From NCBI GenBank assembly GCA_902168085.1, contig CABHOP010000086.1, positions 1 through 35,790 of the forward strand: DNA of 35,790 nt. The letters run 5' to 3'. How positions within the stretch are numbered: position 1 is the stretch's first letter; each line of letters opens with the position of its first letter. The notes beneath the pieces are model-generated. The model saw only the letters and a list, made by a program, of their open reading frames with translations, did not search any database and was not told the DNA's origin. A program made the position numbers and the translations under genes. This document shows, one piece after another, positions 17,229 through 25,452 of the stretch. This stretch comes from an uncultured Bacteroides sp. Lineage in GTDB: Bacteria; Bacteroidota; Bacteroidia; Chitinophagales; Chitinophagaceae.

Positions 17229-17540
17229 ATGCGTAAACTGCTGGCGTATATCTTTCTCACTATCTTTTCCTTCCAGGTGCTTCCTGTGAAGGAAATAGGG
17301 AAGATATTGTTCAAAGGCATGATGACAGAAGAGATACATGAAACTTGCCACAGCGCAGATGATACACCCGGCAGCAAATTGAAAAAAGGTGCCGAACCCT
17401 TCAAGCTTATTAGTAGCGAAGCGAGCCTTACCGCACAGATTTTACACCTGGATAGGGCTATAGAAACAGCCATCCACGAAGCCGAACGGCTCCCCAATAA
17501 TTTCGTCCCCGATATTTTTACACCGCCTCCCAACTGCTAA
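17229..17540 (+). CDS. Small secreted or membrane-anchored protein upstream of SulP
   Basis: A 103-residue protein starting MRKLLAYIFLTIFSFQVLPV, a typical signal peptide or anchor, followed by KEIGKILFKGMMTEEIHE and then a polar region ending PDIFTPPPNC. Two cysteines are present (in HETCHS and the last residue). I do not recognise a named domain, though I recall similar short 'LPVKE-GK-LF' proteins in Bacteroidota ahead of transporter genes. It lies 138 bases before the SulP gene on the same strand, so co-regulation is possible but not shown. The ATG at 17229 was chosen; a TTG nine bases earlier is in frame. It is divergent from the TPR gene. Confidence 0.65.
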   Translation: MRKLLAYIFLTIFSFQVLPVKEIGKILFKGMMTEEIHETCHSADDTPGSKLKKGAEPFKLISSEASLTAQILHLDRAIETAIHEAERLPNNFVPDIFTPPPNC

Positions 17541-17556
17541 GCCTTCATAGCATCTA

Positions 17557-17573
17557 TGGGCATCGTATGCCCA
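17557..17573. repeat. Small perfect hairpin upstream of SulP
   Basis: TGGGCAT and ATGCCCA flank a CGT loop, 16 bases after the small-protein stop. A T-rich stretch starts about ten bases later, so it could act as a weak terminator or leader structure. The rest of the 138-base gap shows no clear promoter. Confidence 0.35.
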
Positions 17574-17678
17574 ATTGTATCCATTTTTATTTTTAAAAAC
17601 CAACAAGCACTGTTCGTAGTGTGCACCGTTTAAACCCGTGTGTAGCATCCATGCGTACATACAGGCGTTTTTACAGCT

Positions 17679-19346
17679 ATGATCAATTTTATGAAACAAG
17701 AAGGCTTATTCAAATATTTTAAGAACGACCTTGTTGCCGGCATTATCGTCTTTCTCATTGCCCTGCCATTGTGCCTGGGTATAGCGCTGGCATCGGGCGC
17801 ACCACTTTTCTCCGGTATTGTGGCCGGTATAGTAGGTGGTATTGTTATTGGTTTCCTGAGCGGCTCTCAATTGAGCGTAGTGGGGCCAGCTGCCGGACTG
17901 ACGGCTATAGTACTGAGCGCCATTGGCGAATTGGGTGCTTTTGACGTCTTTCTATGTTCGGTAATGGTAGCAGGTGCTGTACAATTTGTATTGGGCATAC
18001 TGAAAGCCGGCACGATAGCTAATTATTTTCCCAGCAGTGTGATAGAGGGCATGCTGGCAGGTATTGGATTGACAATTATCATTAAACAAATACCCGACGC
18101 AGTAGGCTATACCAAGCAAAACCATGATAGTATGGTGGATGCAGAAGATGGCTTTTCTATGGACATCATAAGCGACAGCCTGCGACACATAGAACCGGGC
18201 GCAGCTATTATAGCAATACTGGGTATATTAATATTGATATTGTGGCAAACCAAAGCTTTCAGTAAACTGAAGTTTTTGCCAAGCGGATTAGTAGTGGTAA
18301 TAACAGGCGTATTACTGAATGGCCTGTATCAAATGATAAGCGGCAATCTTTACCTGGACAATACACACCTGGTAAGCCTGCCGGTAGCTACTGATTTCAA
18401 TAGCTTCATTGGTAACTTCATGATGCCTGATTTTACTGCATTATCTAACCCCAAAGTATGGCAGATAGGTGTGGTAATAGCAGTTGTGGCATCTATTGAA
18501 ACACTGCTGTGTATAGAGGCAACAGATAAACTGGATCCGCTGAAACGGTATACGCCAACCAACCGTGAGCTACGTGCGCAAGGCATAGGTAATATGATAA
18601 GCGGACTGATAGGCGGCCTGCCGGTAACATCTGTTATCGTACGTTCATCGGCCAATATCAATGCAGGTGCACGTACCAAACTCTCAGCAATCATACACGG
18701 TACCTTGTTATTGGTATGTGTGGCTACCATCCCAACCATATTGAACCTGATACCCAAAGCATCGCTGGCGGCCATATTGATATATACCGGTTACAAGCTT
18801 TGCAAACCATCGGTATTCAAGCATATATGGAAAGAAGGTGGCGCTACACAGTTCATTCCTTTTGTGGCAACGGCTATAGGTGTAGTATCGCTGGACCTAT
18901 TGAAAGGTGTGGGTATAGGCCTGGTGGTAGCTGTGTTTTATACATTGCGTGCCAATATGCGCATACCCTACTATTTTCAGCGCAGCAGCTTCAGCAATGG
19001 TGAGCTCGTAAAATTGACATTGGCACAGGAAGTATCGTTCCTGAACAAAGCAAGTATTAAAGAAACACTGGAAAAACTACCTGAAAACACCAGCATTATT
19101 GTAGATGCCAGCCAGACAGAATACATAGATTATGATGTGCTGGAGCTGATACGCGATTTTCATGAAAGCAAAGCACCGGATAGAAATATAAAGCTATCGC
19201 TGATAGGCTTTAAGAATACGTATAAAGTGCCCTCGGCAGCATCGGAATGGGATGTAGTATCTGAATTGGCAAATGGCAATGAAGAGCCTAAACGCAGTGC
19301 AGGTACTTATAAAAAACTACTGAAGCAACTGACGGGTAATGACTAA
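17679..19346 (+). CDS. SulP-family anion transporter (probable bicarbonate)
   Basis: A 555-residue SLC26/SulP protein. It opens FKNDLVAGIIVFLIALPLCLGIALASG, the conserved N-terminal SulP segment, followed by QLSVVGPAAGLTAIV and about a dozen hydrophobic segments to residue 425. A C-terminal STAS-like domain (about 440-545) contains NTSIIVDASQTEYIDYDVLELI. The family carries sulfate, bicarbonate and other anions. A beta-carbonic anhydrase gene starts 36 bases downstream, which favours bicarbonate (BicA-like) over sulfate; this is inference from context. An alternative start is the ATG at 17691. No cysteine or sulfate-assimilation genes are nearby to argue for sulfate. Confidence 0.92.
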   Translation: MINFMKQEGLFKYFKNDLVAGIIVFLIALPLCLGIALASGAPLFSGIVAGIVGGIVIGFLSGSQLSVVGPAAGLTAIVLSAIGELGAFDVFLCSVMVAGAVQFVLGILKAGTIANYFPSSVIEGMLAGIGLTIIIKQIPDAVGYTKQNHDSMVDAEDGFSMDIISDSLRHIEPGAAIIAILGILILILWQTKAFSKLKFLPSGLVVVITGVLLNGLYQMISGNLYLDNTHLVSLPVATDFNSFIGNFMMPDFTALSNPKVWQIGVVIAVVASIETLLCIEATDKLDPLKRYTPTNRELRAQGIGNMISGLIGGLPVTSVIVRSSANINAGARTKLSAIIHGTLLLVCVATIPTILNLIPKASLAAILIYTGYKLCKPSVFKHIWKEGGATQFIPFVATAIGVVSLDLLKGVGIGLVVAVFYTLRANMRIPYYFQRSSFSNGELVKLTLAQEVSFLNKASIKETLEKLPENTSIIVDASQTEYIDYDVLELIRDFHESKAPDRNIKLSLIGFKNTYKVPSAASEWDVVSELANGNEEPKRSAGTYKKLLKQLTGND

Positions 19347-19382
19347 AACTCATAATTATTTAACCACAAAAACTATTTTAAA

Positions 19383-20054
19383 ATGCATACTTTAAAAAAT
19401 ATAGACAAAGCAAATATCACGCCATCGCTGGCATTACAATTATTGAAGAATGGCAACTTCAGGTTTGTTAATAACCTGAAAGTGAACCGCGACCTGCTGG
19501 AACTGGTGAATGAAACAAAAGATGACCAGTTCCCATTTGCTGCCATTGTCAGCTGCATGGATTCACGTACATCGGCAGAGGTAGTGTTTGATCAGGGTTT
19601 GGGCGATATATTCAGTATCCGTATAGCTGGTAATGTGATAAATAATGATATACTGGGTAGCCTGGAATATGCTACCGCTGCGGTGAAAACCCCATTGATA
19701 GTGGTATTGGGCCATACAGGTTGTGGTGCTATAAAAGGTGCCTGCGATCATGTAGAACTCGGTAATTTGACATCGCTGCTGAAAAAAATAGAACCCGCTG
19801 TGCAACAGGAACAAAAGCATACGCAACGCGATGGTAAAAATGCACAATTTGTAAACGAGGTAGCAATGCTGAACGTACACCACTCGGTAGACAGGATATT
19901 GGCTGAGAGTACCATTATAAATGAACTGGTAAGTAGTGGTAAAGTAGGCATCATAGGTGCTATGTATAATGTAGCTACAGGCAGGGTAGAATTCCTGGAA
20001 GAAACCATCCGCATGGCACAACCCCAAGATATGAGTATGGCGCTTGCTGGTTGA
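19383..20054 (+). CDS. Beta-class carbonic anhydrase
   Basis: A 223-residue zinc enzyme interconverting CO2 and bicarbonate. Zinc ligands are visible: C58 in SCMDSR (with the D60/R62 dyad), H111 and C114 in GHTGCGA. The strand FSIRIAGNVINNDILGSLEYA is also characteristic of the family. Length is normal and there is no signal peptide, so it is cytoplasmic. It follows the SulP gene by 36 bases and ends at a strong terminator, so the two are probably one operon that imports bicarbonate and equilibrates it for carboxylases or pH control. Confidence 0.95.
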   Translation: MHTLKNIDKANITPSLALQLLKNGNFRFVNNLKVNRDLLELVNETKDDQFPFAAIVSCMDSRTSAEVVFDQGLGDIFSIRIAGNVINNDILGSLEYATAAVKTPLIVVLGHTGCGAIKGACDHVELGNLTSLLKKIEPAVQQEQKHTQRDGKNAQFVNEVAMLNVHHSVDRILAESTIINELVSSGKVGIIGAMYNVATGRVEFLEETIRMAQPQDMSMALAG

Positions 20055-20085
20055 TCATATTGAGAGAGGTGTCTTATTTTTATGG

Positions 20086-20115
20086 AACCGTTGCCCGTAA
20101 GGGCGCGGTTTTTTT
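20086..20115 (+). terminator. Rho-independent terminator after carbonic anhydrase
   Basis: AACCG-t-TGCCC pairs with GGGCG-CGGTT around a GTAA tetraloop, followed by a run of T residues, 32 bases after the stop codon. Confidence 0.85.
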
Positions 20116-20161
20116 GTTAATTCTATGTAACATCTTTGGCGTACCTTTTAATTAAGAAGCG

Positions 20162-20169
20162 CACCTTTG
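20162..20169 (+). promoter_or_regulatory. Near-consensus -7 element (CACCTTTG) for pfkA
   Basis: One mismatch from TAnnTTTG, 31 bases before the pfkA ATG and downstream of the preceding terminator, where a promoter is needed. Confidence 0.42.
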
Positions 20170-20200
20170 CATATTTGTGGAGCTATCATAAAAGCAAACT

Positions 20201-21181
20201 ATGAGCACAATAAGGAAAATAGGAGTAATGACATCGGGCGGTGATAGCCCCGGCATGAATGCGGCTATACGAGCAGTAGTACGTACTGCTACTTATCATG
20301 GGATAGAAGTACATGGCATCAGGCGTGGCTACCAGGGTATGATAGATGGCGATATATATAAAATGGAAGCGAAGGATGTATCGAATATCATACAGCGTGG
20401 CGGCACCATACTGAAAACGGCACGCAGTAAAGAATTTATGACTGATGAAGGGATGCAAAAAGCCTATGACAACCTGCAAAAACATGGCATAGAGGGCTTG
20501 GTGCTGATAGGTGGTGATGGTACTTTTAAAGGCGCTGTTGCCTTCTTTAAAAAATATACGATACCGGCAGTGGGTTTGCCGGGTACGATAGACAAAGATC
20601 TGGCTGGTACGGACTTTACTATAGGCTTTGATACGGCTGTAAATACAGCAGTAGATGCAATAGATAAGATACGTGATACTGCAGAAGCGCATGACAGGTT
20701 ATTTATTGTAGAAGTAATGGGCCGCGATGCAGGGTATATAGCATTGCACAGTGGCCTTGCCTGCGGTGCAGAAGATATACTGCTACCCGAAACAGTGACC
20801 AATATAAACGATGTGCTGGATAGAATAGATATGGACGAACGCCGTAAGAAAACCGTGCATATACTGGTAGTAGCAGAGGGCGACGATTTTGGCGGCGCTA
20901 AAGAATTACAAGCCAAAGTACAGGAACGCTTCCCGATGCTGGATATACGCAGTGCCATACTAGGACATATACAGCGCGGTGGGTCGCCTACCTGTGCGGA
21001 CAGGATACTGGCCAGCAGATTGGGTTATGCAGCTGTAGATGCACTGTGTGCGGGCCAAACACAAGTAATGGCTGGCATAATAAATGGAGAAATAGTGTAC
21101 ACGCCGTTTGAAAAAGCTATTAAAGAAAACGTATGCCTCAGTAAGGATATGATAGATATGATAAGAGTGCTGGCAGTGTAG
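20201..21181 (+). CDS. pfkA: ATP-dependent 6-phosphofructokinase
   Basis: A 326-residue glycolytic enzyme. Motifs: GVMTSGGDSPGMNAAIRAVV at the N-terminus (ATP site), GGDGTFKGA (residues 104-112), LPGTIDKDLAGTDFTIGF with the catalytic aspartate D131, and MGRDAGYIALHSGLA. Glycine after GGD (GGDGT) and PGTID, rather than PKTID, are the residue choices of ATP-dependent rather than pyrophosphate-dependent enzymes. C-terminal LGHIQRGGSPTCADR binds fructose 6-phosphate. It is monocistronic by appearance, sitting between the carbonic anhydrase terminator and an AT-rich gap. Confidence 0.96.
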   Translation: MSTIRKIGVMTSGGDSPGMNAAIRAVVRTATYHGIEVHGIRRGYQGMIDGDIYKMEAKDVSNIIQRGGTILKTARSKEFMTDEGMQKAYDNLQKHGIEGLVLIGGDGTFKGAVAFFKKYTIPAVGLPGTIDKDLAGTDFTIGFDTAVNTAVDAIDKIRDTAEAHDRLFIVEVMGRDAGYIALHSGLACGAEDILLPETVTNINDVLDRIDMDERRKKTVHILVVAEGDDFGGAKELQAKVQERFPMLDIRSAILGHIQRGGSPTCADRILASRLGYAAVDALCAGQTQVMAGIINGEIVYTPFEKAIKENVCLSKDMIDMIRVLAV

Positions 21182-21243
21182 TTAGAAAATACTAATTTCT
21201 AAAAGCTAAAATCCTAAACAAGAATTTCTAAATACAGTATAGA

Positions 21244-22239
21244 TTGTTTCAAAAGTTACTACTCACTATTTGCTTTGCGATACTTGCTACAGCCGTATAT
21301 GCGCAGGGTAAGGATTATGCTGTAGCTTTTTATAACCTGGAAAACCTTTTTGATACGCTGGATGATCCACATGTCCATGATGAAGATTTTACTCCCAAAG
21401 GCAGCTATCGATATACAGGTAAAGTATACAGGCAGAAACTACATAATATAGCCGGCGTATTTCAAAGTATAGGAACGGGTAAAGTGACAGATGGTGCTAT
21501 ATTGATAGGTGTGGCTGAAATAGAGAACAACCGCGTATTGAATGACTTGCTTTCTCAGCCTGAAATAAAAAGCAGAGGTTATAAATATGTGTGGTATAAC
21601 AGCCGGGATGAGCGGGGTATAGATGTAGCGCTGGTGTATAATCCTAAGTTCTTCAAGCCGCTGATGTCAAAGCCATTGCCGGTATCGCTGCATGGCAGCG
21701 ATGCTACGCGCGATGTGCTGTATGTAATGGGCACCCTGGTAGGCGATACCGTACATGTGTTGGTAAACCACTGGCCTTCGCGCAGGGAGGGCAGAGAAGA
21801 AACGGCAGATAAACGCGATATATTGGCAATGGTGAACCGAAAGAAGATAGATGCCATACTACAGGCAAACCCTAAGGCGCGCATACTGGTGATGGGCGAC
21901 CTGAATGATAATCCCACGGATGGCAGTGTGCAGCAAACGCTGGGTGCTAAAGCAGACAGAAACAGCAATCTTTATAACCCATGGATAGACCTCTTTAAAA
22001 ATGGCAAGGGTACGGGTGTTTTCGAGCGTGTATGGTACCTGTTTGACCAAGTGATTATCTCTAATGGCTTTATGCAACATACAGGATTGCAGTATATAGG
22101 ATGCGAGATATATGACCGTCCCTTTCTGCGGCAAACAGGTGGAAAGTTTATTGGCTATCCGCGTCGTTCGTTTCGTGGCAAATTCTGGAACAATGGTTAC
22201 AGTGACCATTTTCCTGTAGTGGTATATTTGAAGAAATAG
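21244..22239 (+). CDS. Secreted endonuclease/exonuclease/phosphatase-family protein
   Basis: A 331-residue protein with a signal peptide (MFQKLLLTICFAILATAVYA), then the EEP fold. In order: VAFYNLENLFDT with the metal-binding asparagine, GVAEIENNRVL with the metal-binding glutamate, RDERGIDVALVYNP, VNHWPSRREG, LVMGDLNDNPTD, and SDHFPVVVYL with the catalytic Asp-His pair. All catalytic positions are present. Substrate may be extracellular nucleic acid or phosphoesters; this cannot be resolved from sequence. The start is TTG at 21244. No ATG fits, because an in-frame stop lies at 21229 and the signal peptide begins at the TTG. It is followed by a terminator shared with the convergent Hsp20 gene. 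Confidence 0.88.
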   Translation: MFQKLLLTICFAILATAVYAQGKDYAVAFYNLENLFDTLDDPHVHDEDFTPKGSYRYTGKVYRQKLHNIAGVFQSIGTGKVTDGAILIGVAEIENNRVLNDLLSQPEIKSRGYKYVWYNSRDERGIDVALVYNPKFFKPLMSKPLPVSLHGSDATRDVLYVMGTLVGDTVHVLVNHWPSRREGREETADKRDILAMVNRKKIDAILQANPKARILVMGDLNDNPTDGSVQQTLGAKADRNSNLYNPWIDLFKNGKGTGVFERVWYLFDQVIISNGFMQHTGLQYIGCEIYDRPFLRQTGGKFIGYPRRSFRGKFWNNGYSDHFPVVVYLKK

Positions 22240-22240
22240 G

Positions 22241-22264
22241 AAAAGGGAGTAAACACTCCCTTTT
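22241..22264. terminator. Bidirectional terminator between the EEP nuclease and Hsp20
   Basis: AAAAGGGAGT pairs with ACTCCCTTTT around AAAC. The structure is symmetric and sits between convergent genes, 1 base after one stop and 24 bases before the other. Confidence 0.85.
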
Positions 22265-22288
22265 ATGTACCACACACCCAATTAAAAA

Positions 22289-22723
22289 TCAGTCAACCGT
22301 GATTTTGCCGGTAGTAGATTTGGAAACGTCTTTTTTAGGTAAGCGCAAACAAAGAATACCATCAGTGTAGGTTGCTGTGATCTTTTCTTTACTTACATCT
22401 TGAGGTAGCGAAAAACTGCGGGAAAAAGATGAATAGTTATATTCCTTGCGTGTATAACCTTCATCTTTATCTTCTTTTTCTGCTTCATCCGCAGCGCTGA
22501 TGGTCATAAGGTTTTCGTCAACATCTATATTTAAATCATCTTTTTTAAAACCCGGTACTGCCATTGATACCTCATAATAATCTTTCTTATCTGCAACATT
22601 TACGGCAGGTATCGTTAGCATTCTTTTAAATCCTGTTTCAAACCATTCATTCCATGGTTTGAAAAAATCATCAAATGAAGAAGGCAGGAAATCCCTCTTT
22701 TTTGCTAATGTGTTGGTTGCCAT
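22289..22723 (-). CDS. Small heat shock protein, Hsp20/alpha-crystallin family
   Basis: A 144-residue ATP-independent holdase. The alpha-crystallin domain covers about residues 38-138, with NVADKKDYYEVSMAVPGFKK, DDLNIDVDENLMTISA and the conserved YTDGILCLRLPKK near the end. A C-terminal I-x-V (KITVD) can serve as the oligomerisation motif. The N-terminal arm contains FFKPWNEWFETGF, typical of bacterial Hsp20. The gene is divergent from a universal stress protein gene. A near -7 element (TTTCTTTG, 22761-22768) lies about 40 bases upstream; no CIRCE element was seen. Confidence 0.95.
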   Translation of the reverse strand: MATNTLAKKRDFLPSSFDDFFKPWNEWFETGFKRMLTIPAVNVADKKDYYEVSMAVPGFKKDDLNIDVDENLMTISAADEAEKEDKDEGYTRKEYNYSSFSRSFSLPQDVSKEKITATYTDGILCLRLPKKDVSKSTTGKITVD

Positions 22724-22850
22724 AACTCATTGTTTTATTGTGATCTGAAAGTTTATATGGCAAAGAAACACCGGATTCTATCACCAATCAATGACTGGTA
22801 TCAGAGAATAGAGATGATTAATATCATATACCGGGCAACACTTGCAATGG

Positions 22851-22858
22851 TAGATTTG
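22851..22858 (+). promoter_or_regulatory. -7 element (TAGATTTG) for the universal stress protein gene
   Basis: Exact TAnnTTTG match 17 bases before the ATG, implying a short leader. It lies in the 151-base gap shared with the divergent Hsp20 gene. Confidence 0.55.
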
Positions 22859-22874
22859 TATAAAACTTTATTCT

Positions 22875-23696
22875 ATGAAGAAGATTATAGTAGTTTTTGA
22901 CGGCGCGCATTTTGCGGAGGGGGCTATGAACTATATAAATACTGTTAGTAATGAAGCGCCGGTATTAGCTATAGGGTTGTTTTTACCTTCTATAGACTAT
23001 GCGGAAATGTTGACGTTTTATAGTGCCGGTATAGCAGGCCCGTTATATATACCCAATATTGATACTGAGGCAAATGATATTTTTGCCAATGTTGAAAGGT
23101 TCAAGGCATATTGTATTAAGCACAATATTGAGCACAGAGTGCATGATACCATTAACGGAGGTGTTGTAGAAGTACTGAAAAGTGAAAGCCGGTATGCGGA
23201 CCTGATACTATTAAGTAGTGATCTGTTTTATGAAAACCTTGGTGAAATCTCTAAACAGGAATATATTGAAGATACATTGAAAGCTACGGAATGTCCTGTC
23301 CTGCTTTTGCCGGAAAACTATAAAACGCCTGCTAGTGTAGTAATGGCTTACGATGGCACAATGTCTTCAATACATGCAATAAAACAGTTTGCCTATACCA
23401 TGAAAGAGTGGGTAGGCTTGCCAACTACCATTGTTTATGCATCTGATAAAGACGATGATATTCCTGAGTTGCCTATGCTGAAAGAGTATGCATCTCGTCA
23501 TTTTTCGGATTTAACCTTTTTAAAATTGGAAGCAAATCCGAATAAATATTTTGAAACATGGCTACAAAATAAAGGTGCTGCTATGTTAGTAACCGGTGCG
23601 TATGGTAAAAGGACATTGACGGGAAGCTTTAAGAAGCACTTTCTCCAGGATATAATCGCTGAACATAAATTGCCGATATTTATTGCACATAAATAG
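22875..23696 (+). CDS. Two-domain universal stress protein
   Basis: A 273-residue protein of two Usp domains. The first begins MKKIIVVFDGAHFAEGAMNY, the second SVVMAYDGTMSSIHAIKQF, and the second ends with the nucleotide-loop region LVTGAYGKRTLTGSFKKHF. The glycine loop is shorter than the classic Gx2Gx9G(S/T), so ATP binding is uncertain. Tandem Usp proteins of this size are common in Bacteroidota and respond to stress or energy limitation. It is divergent from Hsp20. Codon use appears more AT-rich than the genes to the left, by eye only. Confidence 0.85.
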   Translation: MKKIIVVFDGAHFAEGAMNYINTVSNEAPVLAIGLFLPSIDYAEMLTFYSAGIAGPLYIPNIDTEANDIFANVERFKAYCIKHNIEHRVHDTINGGVVEVLKSESRYADLILLSSDLFYENLGEISKQEYIEDTLKATECPVLLLPENYKTPASVVMAYDGTMSSIHAIKQFAYTMKEWVGLPTTIVYASDKDDDIPELPMLKEYASRHFSDLTFLKLEANPNKYFETWLQNKGAAMLVTGAYGKRTLTGSFKKHFLQDIIAEHKLPIFIAHK

Positions 23697-23715
23697 TATC
23701 AGTTTTATTTATCGT

Positions 23716-23750
23716 ATAGTGGTATACTCAAGTATACCACTATCTTATTT
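23716..23750 (+). terminator. Long perfect hairpin terminator after the Usp gene
   Basis: ATAGTGGTATACT and AGTATACCACTAT form a perfect 13-bp stem with a CA centre, followed by CTTATTTT. It starts 20 bases after the Usp stop and ends 16 bases before the next promoter element. Confidence 0.75.
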
Positions 23751-23766
23751 TCATAAACAGGTGTAA

Positions 23767-23774
23767 TACCTTTG
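23767..23774 (+). promoter_or_regulatory. -7 element (TACCTTTG) for the FrnE-like gene
   Basis: Exact TAnnTTTG match 85 bases before the ATG, leaving an unusually long leader of roughly 80 bases. I see no riboswitch-like structure in the leader. Confidence 0.6.
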
Positions 23775-23859
23775 CAATATAGTATGCGGTTGAAACCATA
23801 AGCCGACTGCATAGAAACGCTATTAATCGCCTTGATCAGTCAGTAGTAAAAACAAAAAG

Positions 23860-24567
23860 ATGAAAGTAGATATCTGGAGTGATGTGATGTGCCCGTTTTG
23901 TTATATAGGTAAACGAAAGTTTGAAAATGCACTGGCGCAGTTTGCTAATAAGGAAGATATAGAAATAGAATGGCACAGTTTTCAGCTTGATCCTACTGTG
24001 CAACCGGAGCCGGGTAAGGATATATATAGCTACCTGGCAGAGCGTAAAGGCTTAAGCGTAGAACAAAGCAAGCAAATGCATGGCAATGTGGCGCGCATGG
24101 CAGCCGATGCAGGATTGCAGTATAATTTTGATAAAGCAGTAATTGCCAATTCATATGATGCACACCGTGTAAGCCAGCTGGCAAAAAAGTATGGTAAAGG
24201 TGATGCGATGGAAGAACAGCTTTTTAAAGGGTATTTTACAGAAGGCAAGGATACATCTGACCACGAAACGCTGGTGGCTATGGCTGCCGCAATAGGCATG
24301 AATGGTGAAGAGGTGAGGCAAATGCTGGCAGGCAATGCCTATAAAGATGCTGTGGATGCGGATATACACCGTGCCGCACAGATAGGTATCAATGGCGTGC
24401 CTTTCTTTGTTTTCAATAACAGATATGCTGTAAGTGGTGCCCAGGAGCCCGAAACATTCCTTGGTGCGCTGAATGCTGCGTGGAAGGAATATGAGAAAGA
24501 AAACCCCAAGCTGACGATGATAGATGGCGATGCAGAGAGTTGCGAAATAGGCGGTGACTGTAAATAG
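23860..24567 (+). CDS. DsbA-family oxidoreductase, FrnE type
   Basis: A 235-residue thioredoxin-fold protein with helical insert. The active site is CPFC (C11-C14) in SDVMCPFCYIGKRKFE, followed by EWHSFQLDP, and the cis-proline loop is GINGVPFFVFN, all typical of the FrnE/DsbA-2 group. No signal peptide is visible, so it is probably cytoplasmic. A second cysteine pair, C-x5-C, lies at the extreme C-terminus (ESCEIGGDCK); FrnE of Deinococcus is known to use a second C-terminal cysteine motif, so this may be redox-active. It is convergent with the TauE/SafE gene, separated by seven bases. Confidence 0.93.
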   Translation: MKVDIWSDVMCPFCYIGKRKFENALAQFANKEDIEIEWHSFQLDPTVQPEPGKDIYSYLAERKGLSVEQSKQMHGNVARMAADAGLQYNFDKAVIANSYDAHRVSQLAKKYGKGDAMEEQLFKGYFTEGKDTSDHETLVAMAAAIGMNGEEVRQMLAGNAYKDAVDADIHRAAQIGINGVPFFVFNNRYAVSGAQEPETFLGALNAAWKEYEKENPKLTMIDGDAESCEIGGDCK

Positions 24568-24574
24568 CCGCCAT

Positions 24575-25366
24575 TTAGTTTAAAAGCAATTCTTTTATAA
24601 GAATATAAGTACCCATTGCCAGCACAAACCATCCAAACCCTTTTTTCAGTTTAGCGCCGGCTATTTTTCTGCTTAGCCATGTTCCAATAATAATACCGGC
24701 AACAGCAATAGCTGCGATTAGCAGCAGAAATGGCCAATTGATATATTGCTGCCCTATATCGCCTGTAAAGCCAATCAAAGAATTGAGCGCAATAATAAGC
24801 AGTGATGTACCAACTGCTTTCTTCATAGGTATATGGAGCACCAGTACCAATGCTGGGATAATGAGAAACCCGCCACCGGCACCTAATAGGCCCGTTATTA
24901 ACCCGATGCCAACCCCAAATAGCAATAGCTTTGAAAGGGCATTGGTTGATGAGGTATTTGCATCTTTGGTGGCATTGTTCCGTATCATGGAAACAGCAGC
25001 TAATACCATAAGAATTGCAAATAACACCATCGTTGCTACCGCTCTGCTAATTTGTATGCCACCTACTGAAAATAACACGGGTGGTATTGCCGGTATGAGG
25101 AACTTGCGTGTAAGAAAAACGGTGGTGATGGATGAAAGCCCAAACAATAAAGCGGTTCGTACATCTACCTGTTGCTTGCGGTAGTTGAGGTAAGCGCCAA
25201 TAAGGCTGGTAAGGCCCACGATGAATAAGGAATAGGAGGTAGCTTGCGTGGCATCTATATGGAACAGGTAAACAAGCACCGGCACAGTAAGAATAGAACC
25301 TCCCCCGCCGATGAGGCCCAGGGAAATTCCTATCATTATAGCTGCGCAGTAACCAACAATCTCCAT
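24575..25366 (-). CDS. TauE/SafE-family membrane transporter
   Basis: A 263-residue protein with about eight hydrophobic segments in two related halves. The halves begin with GISLGLIGGGGSILTVPVLV and GLITGLLGAGGGFLIIPALV, the repeated GxxxGxxGxGGG signature of the TauE/SafE (DUF81) family. Members export sulfite or sulfonates, or are simply annotated as such; the substrate here is not determined. It has its own -7 element 20 bases upstream, so it is probably separate from the AI-2E-family gene. The reading frame and length are normal. Confidence 0.92.
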   Translation of the reverse strand: MEIVGYCAAIMIGISLGLIGGGGSILTVPVLVYLFHIDATQATSYSLFIVGLTSLIGAYLNYRKQQVDVRTALLFGLSSITTVFLTRKFLIPAIPPVLFSVGGIQISRAVATMVLFAILMVLAAVSMIRNNATKDANTSSTNALSKLLLFGVGIGLITGLLGAGGGFLIIPALVLVLHIPMKKAVGTSLLIIALNSLIGFTGDIGQQYINWPFLLLIAAIAVAGIIIGTWLSRKIAGAKLKKGFGWFVLAMGTYILIKELLLN

Positions 25367-25385
25367 AGAGAAGTATCAAAAGGTG

Positions 25386-25393
25386 CAAAGGTA
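25386..25393 (-). promoter_or_regulatory. -7 element (TACCTTTG) for the TauE/SafE gene
   Basis: Exact TAnnTTTG on the minus strand, 19 bases before the ATG; it implies a leader of roughly a dozen bases. Confidence 0.62.
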
Positions 25394-25452
25394 GAAAAAG
25401 AAAACTGACACAGTAATAGATGGTGCAGTCGATAAGTTTGCCGAATGCTATG

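Noticed and set aside
21182-21202. TTAGAAA/TTTCTAA inverted repeat after pfkA
   Set aside because: Seven AT-only base pairs in an AT-rich gap; not distinguishable from chance.
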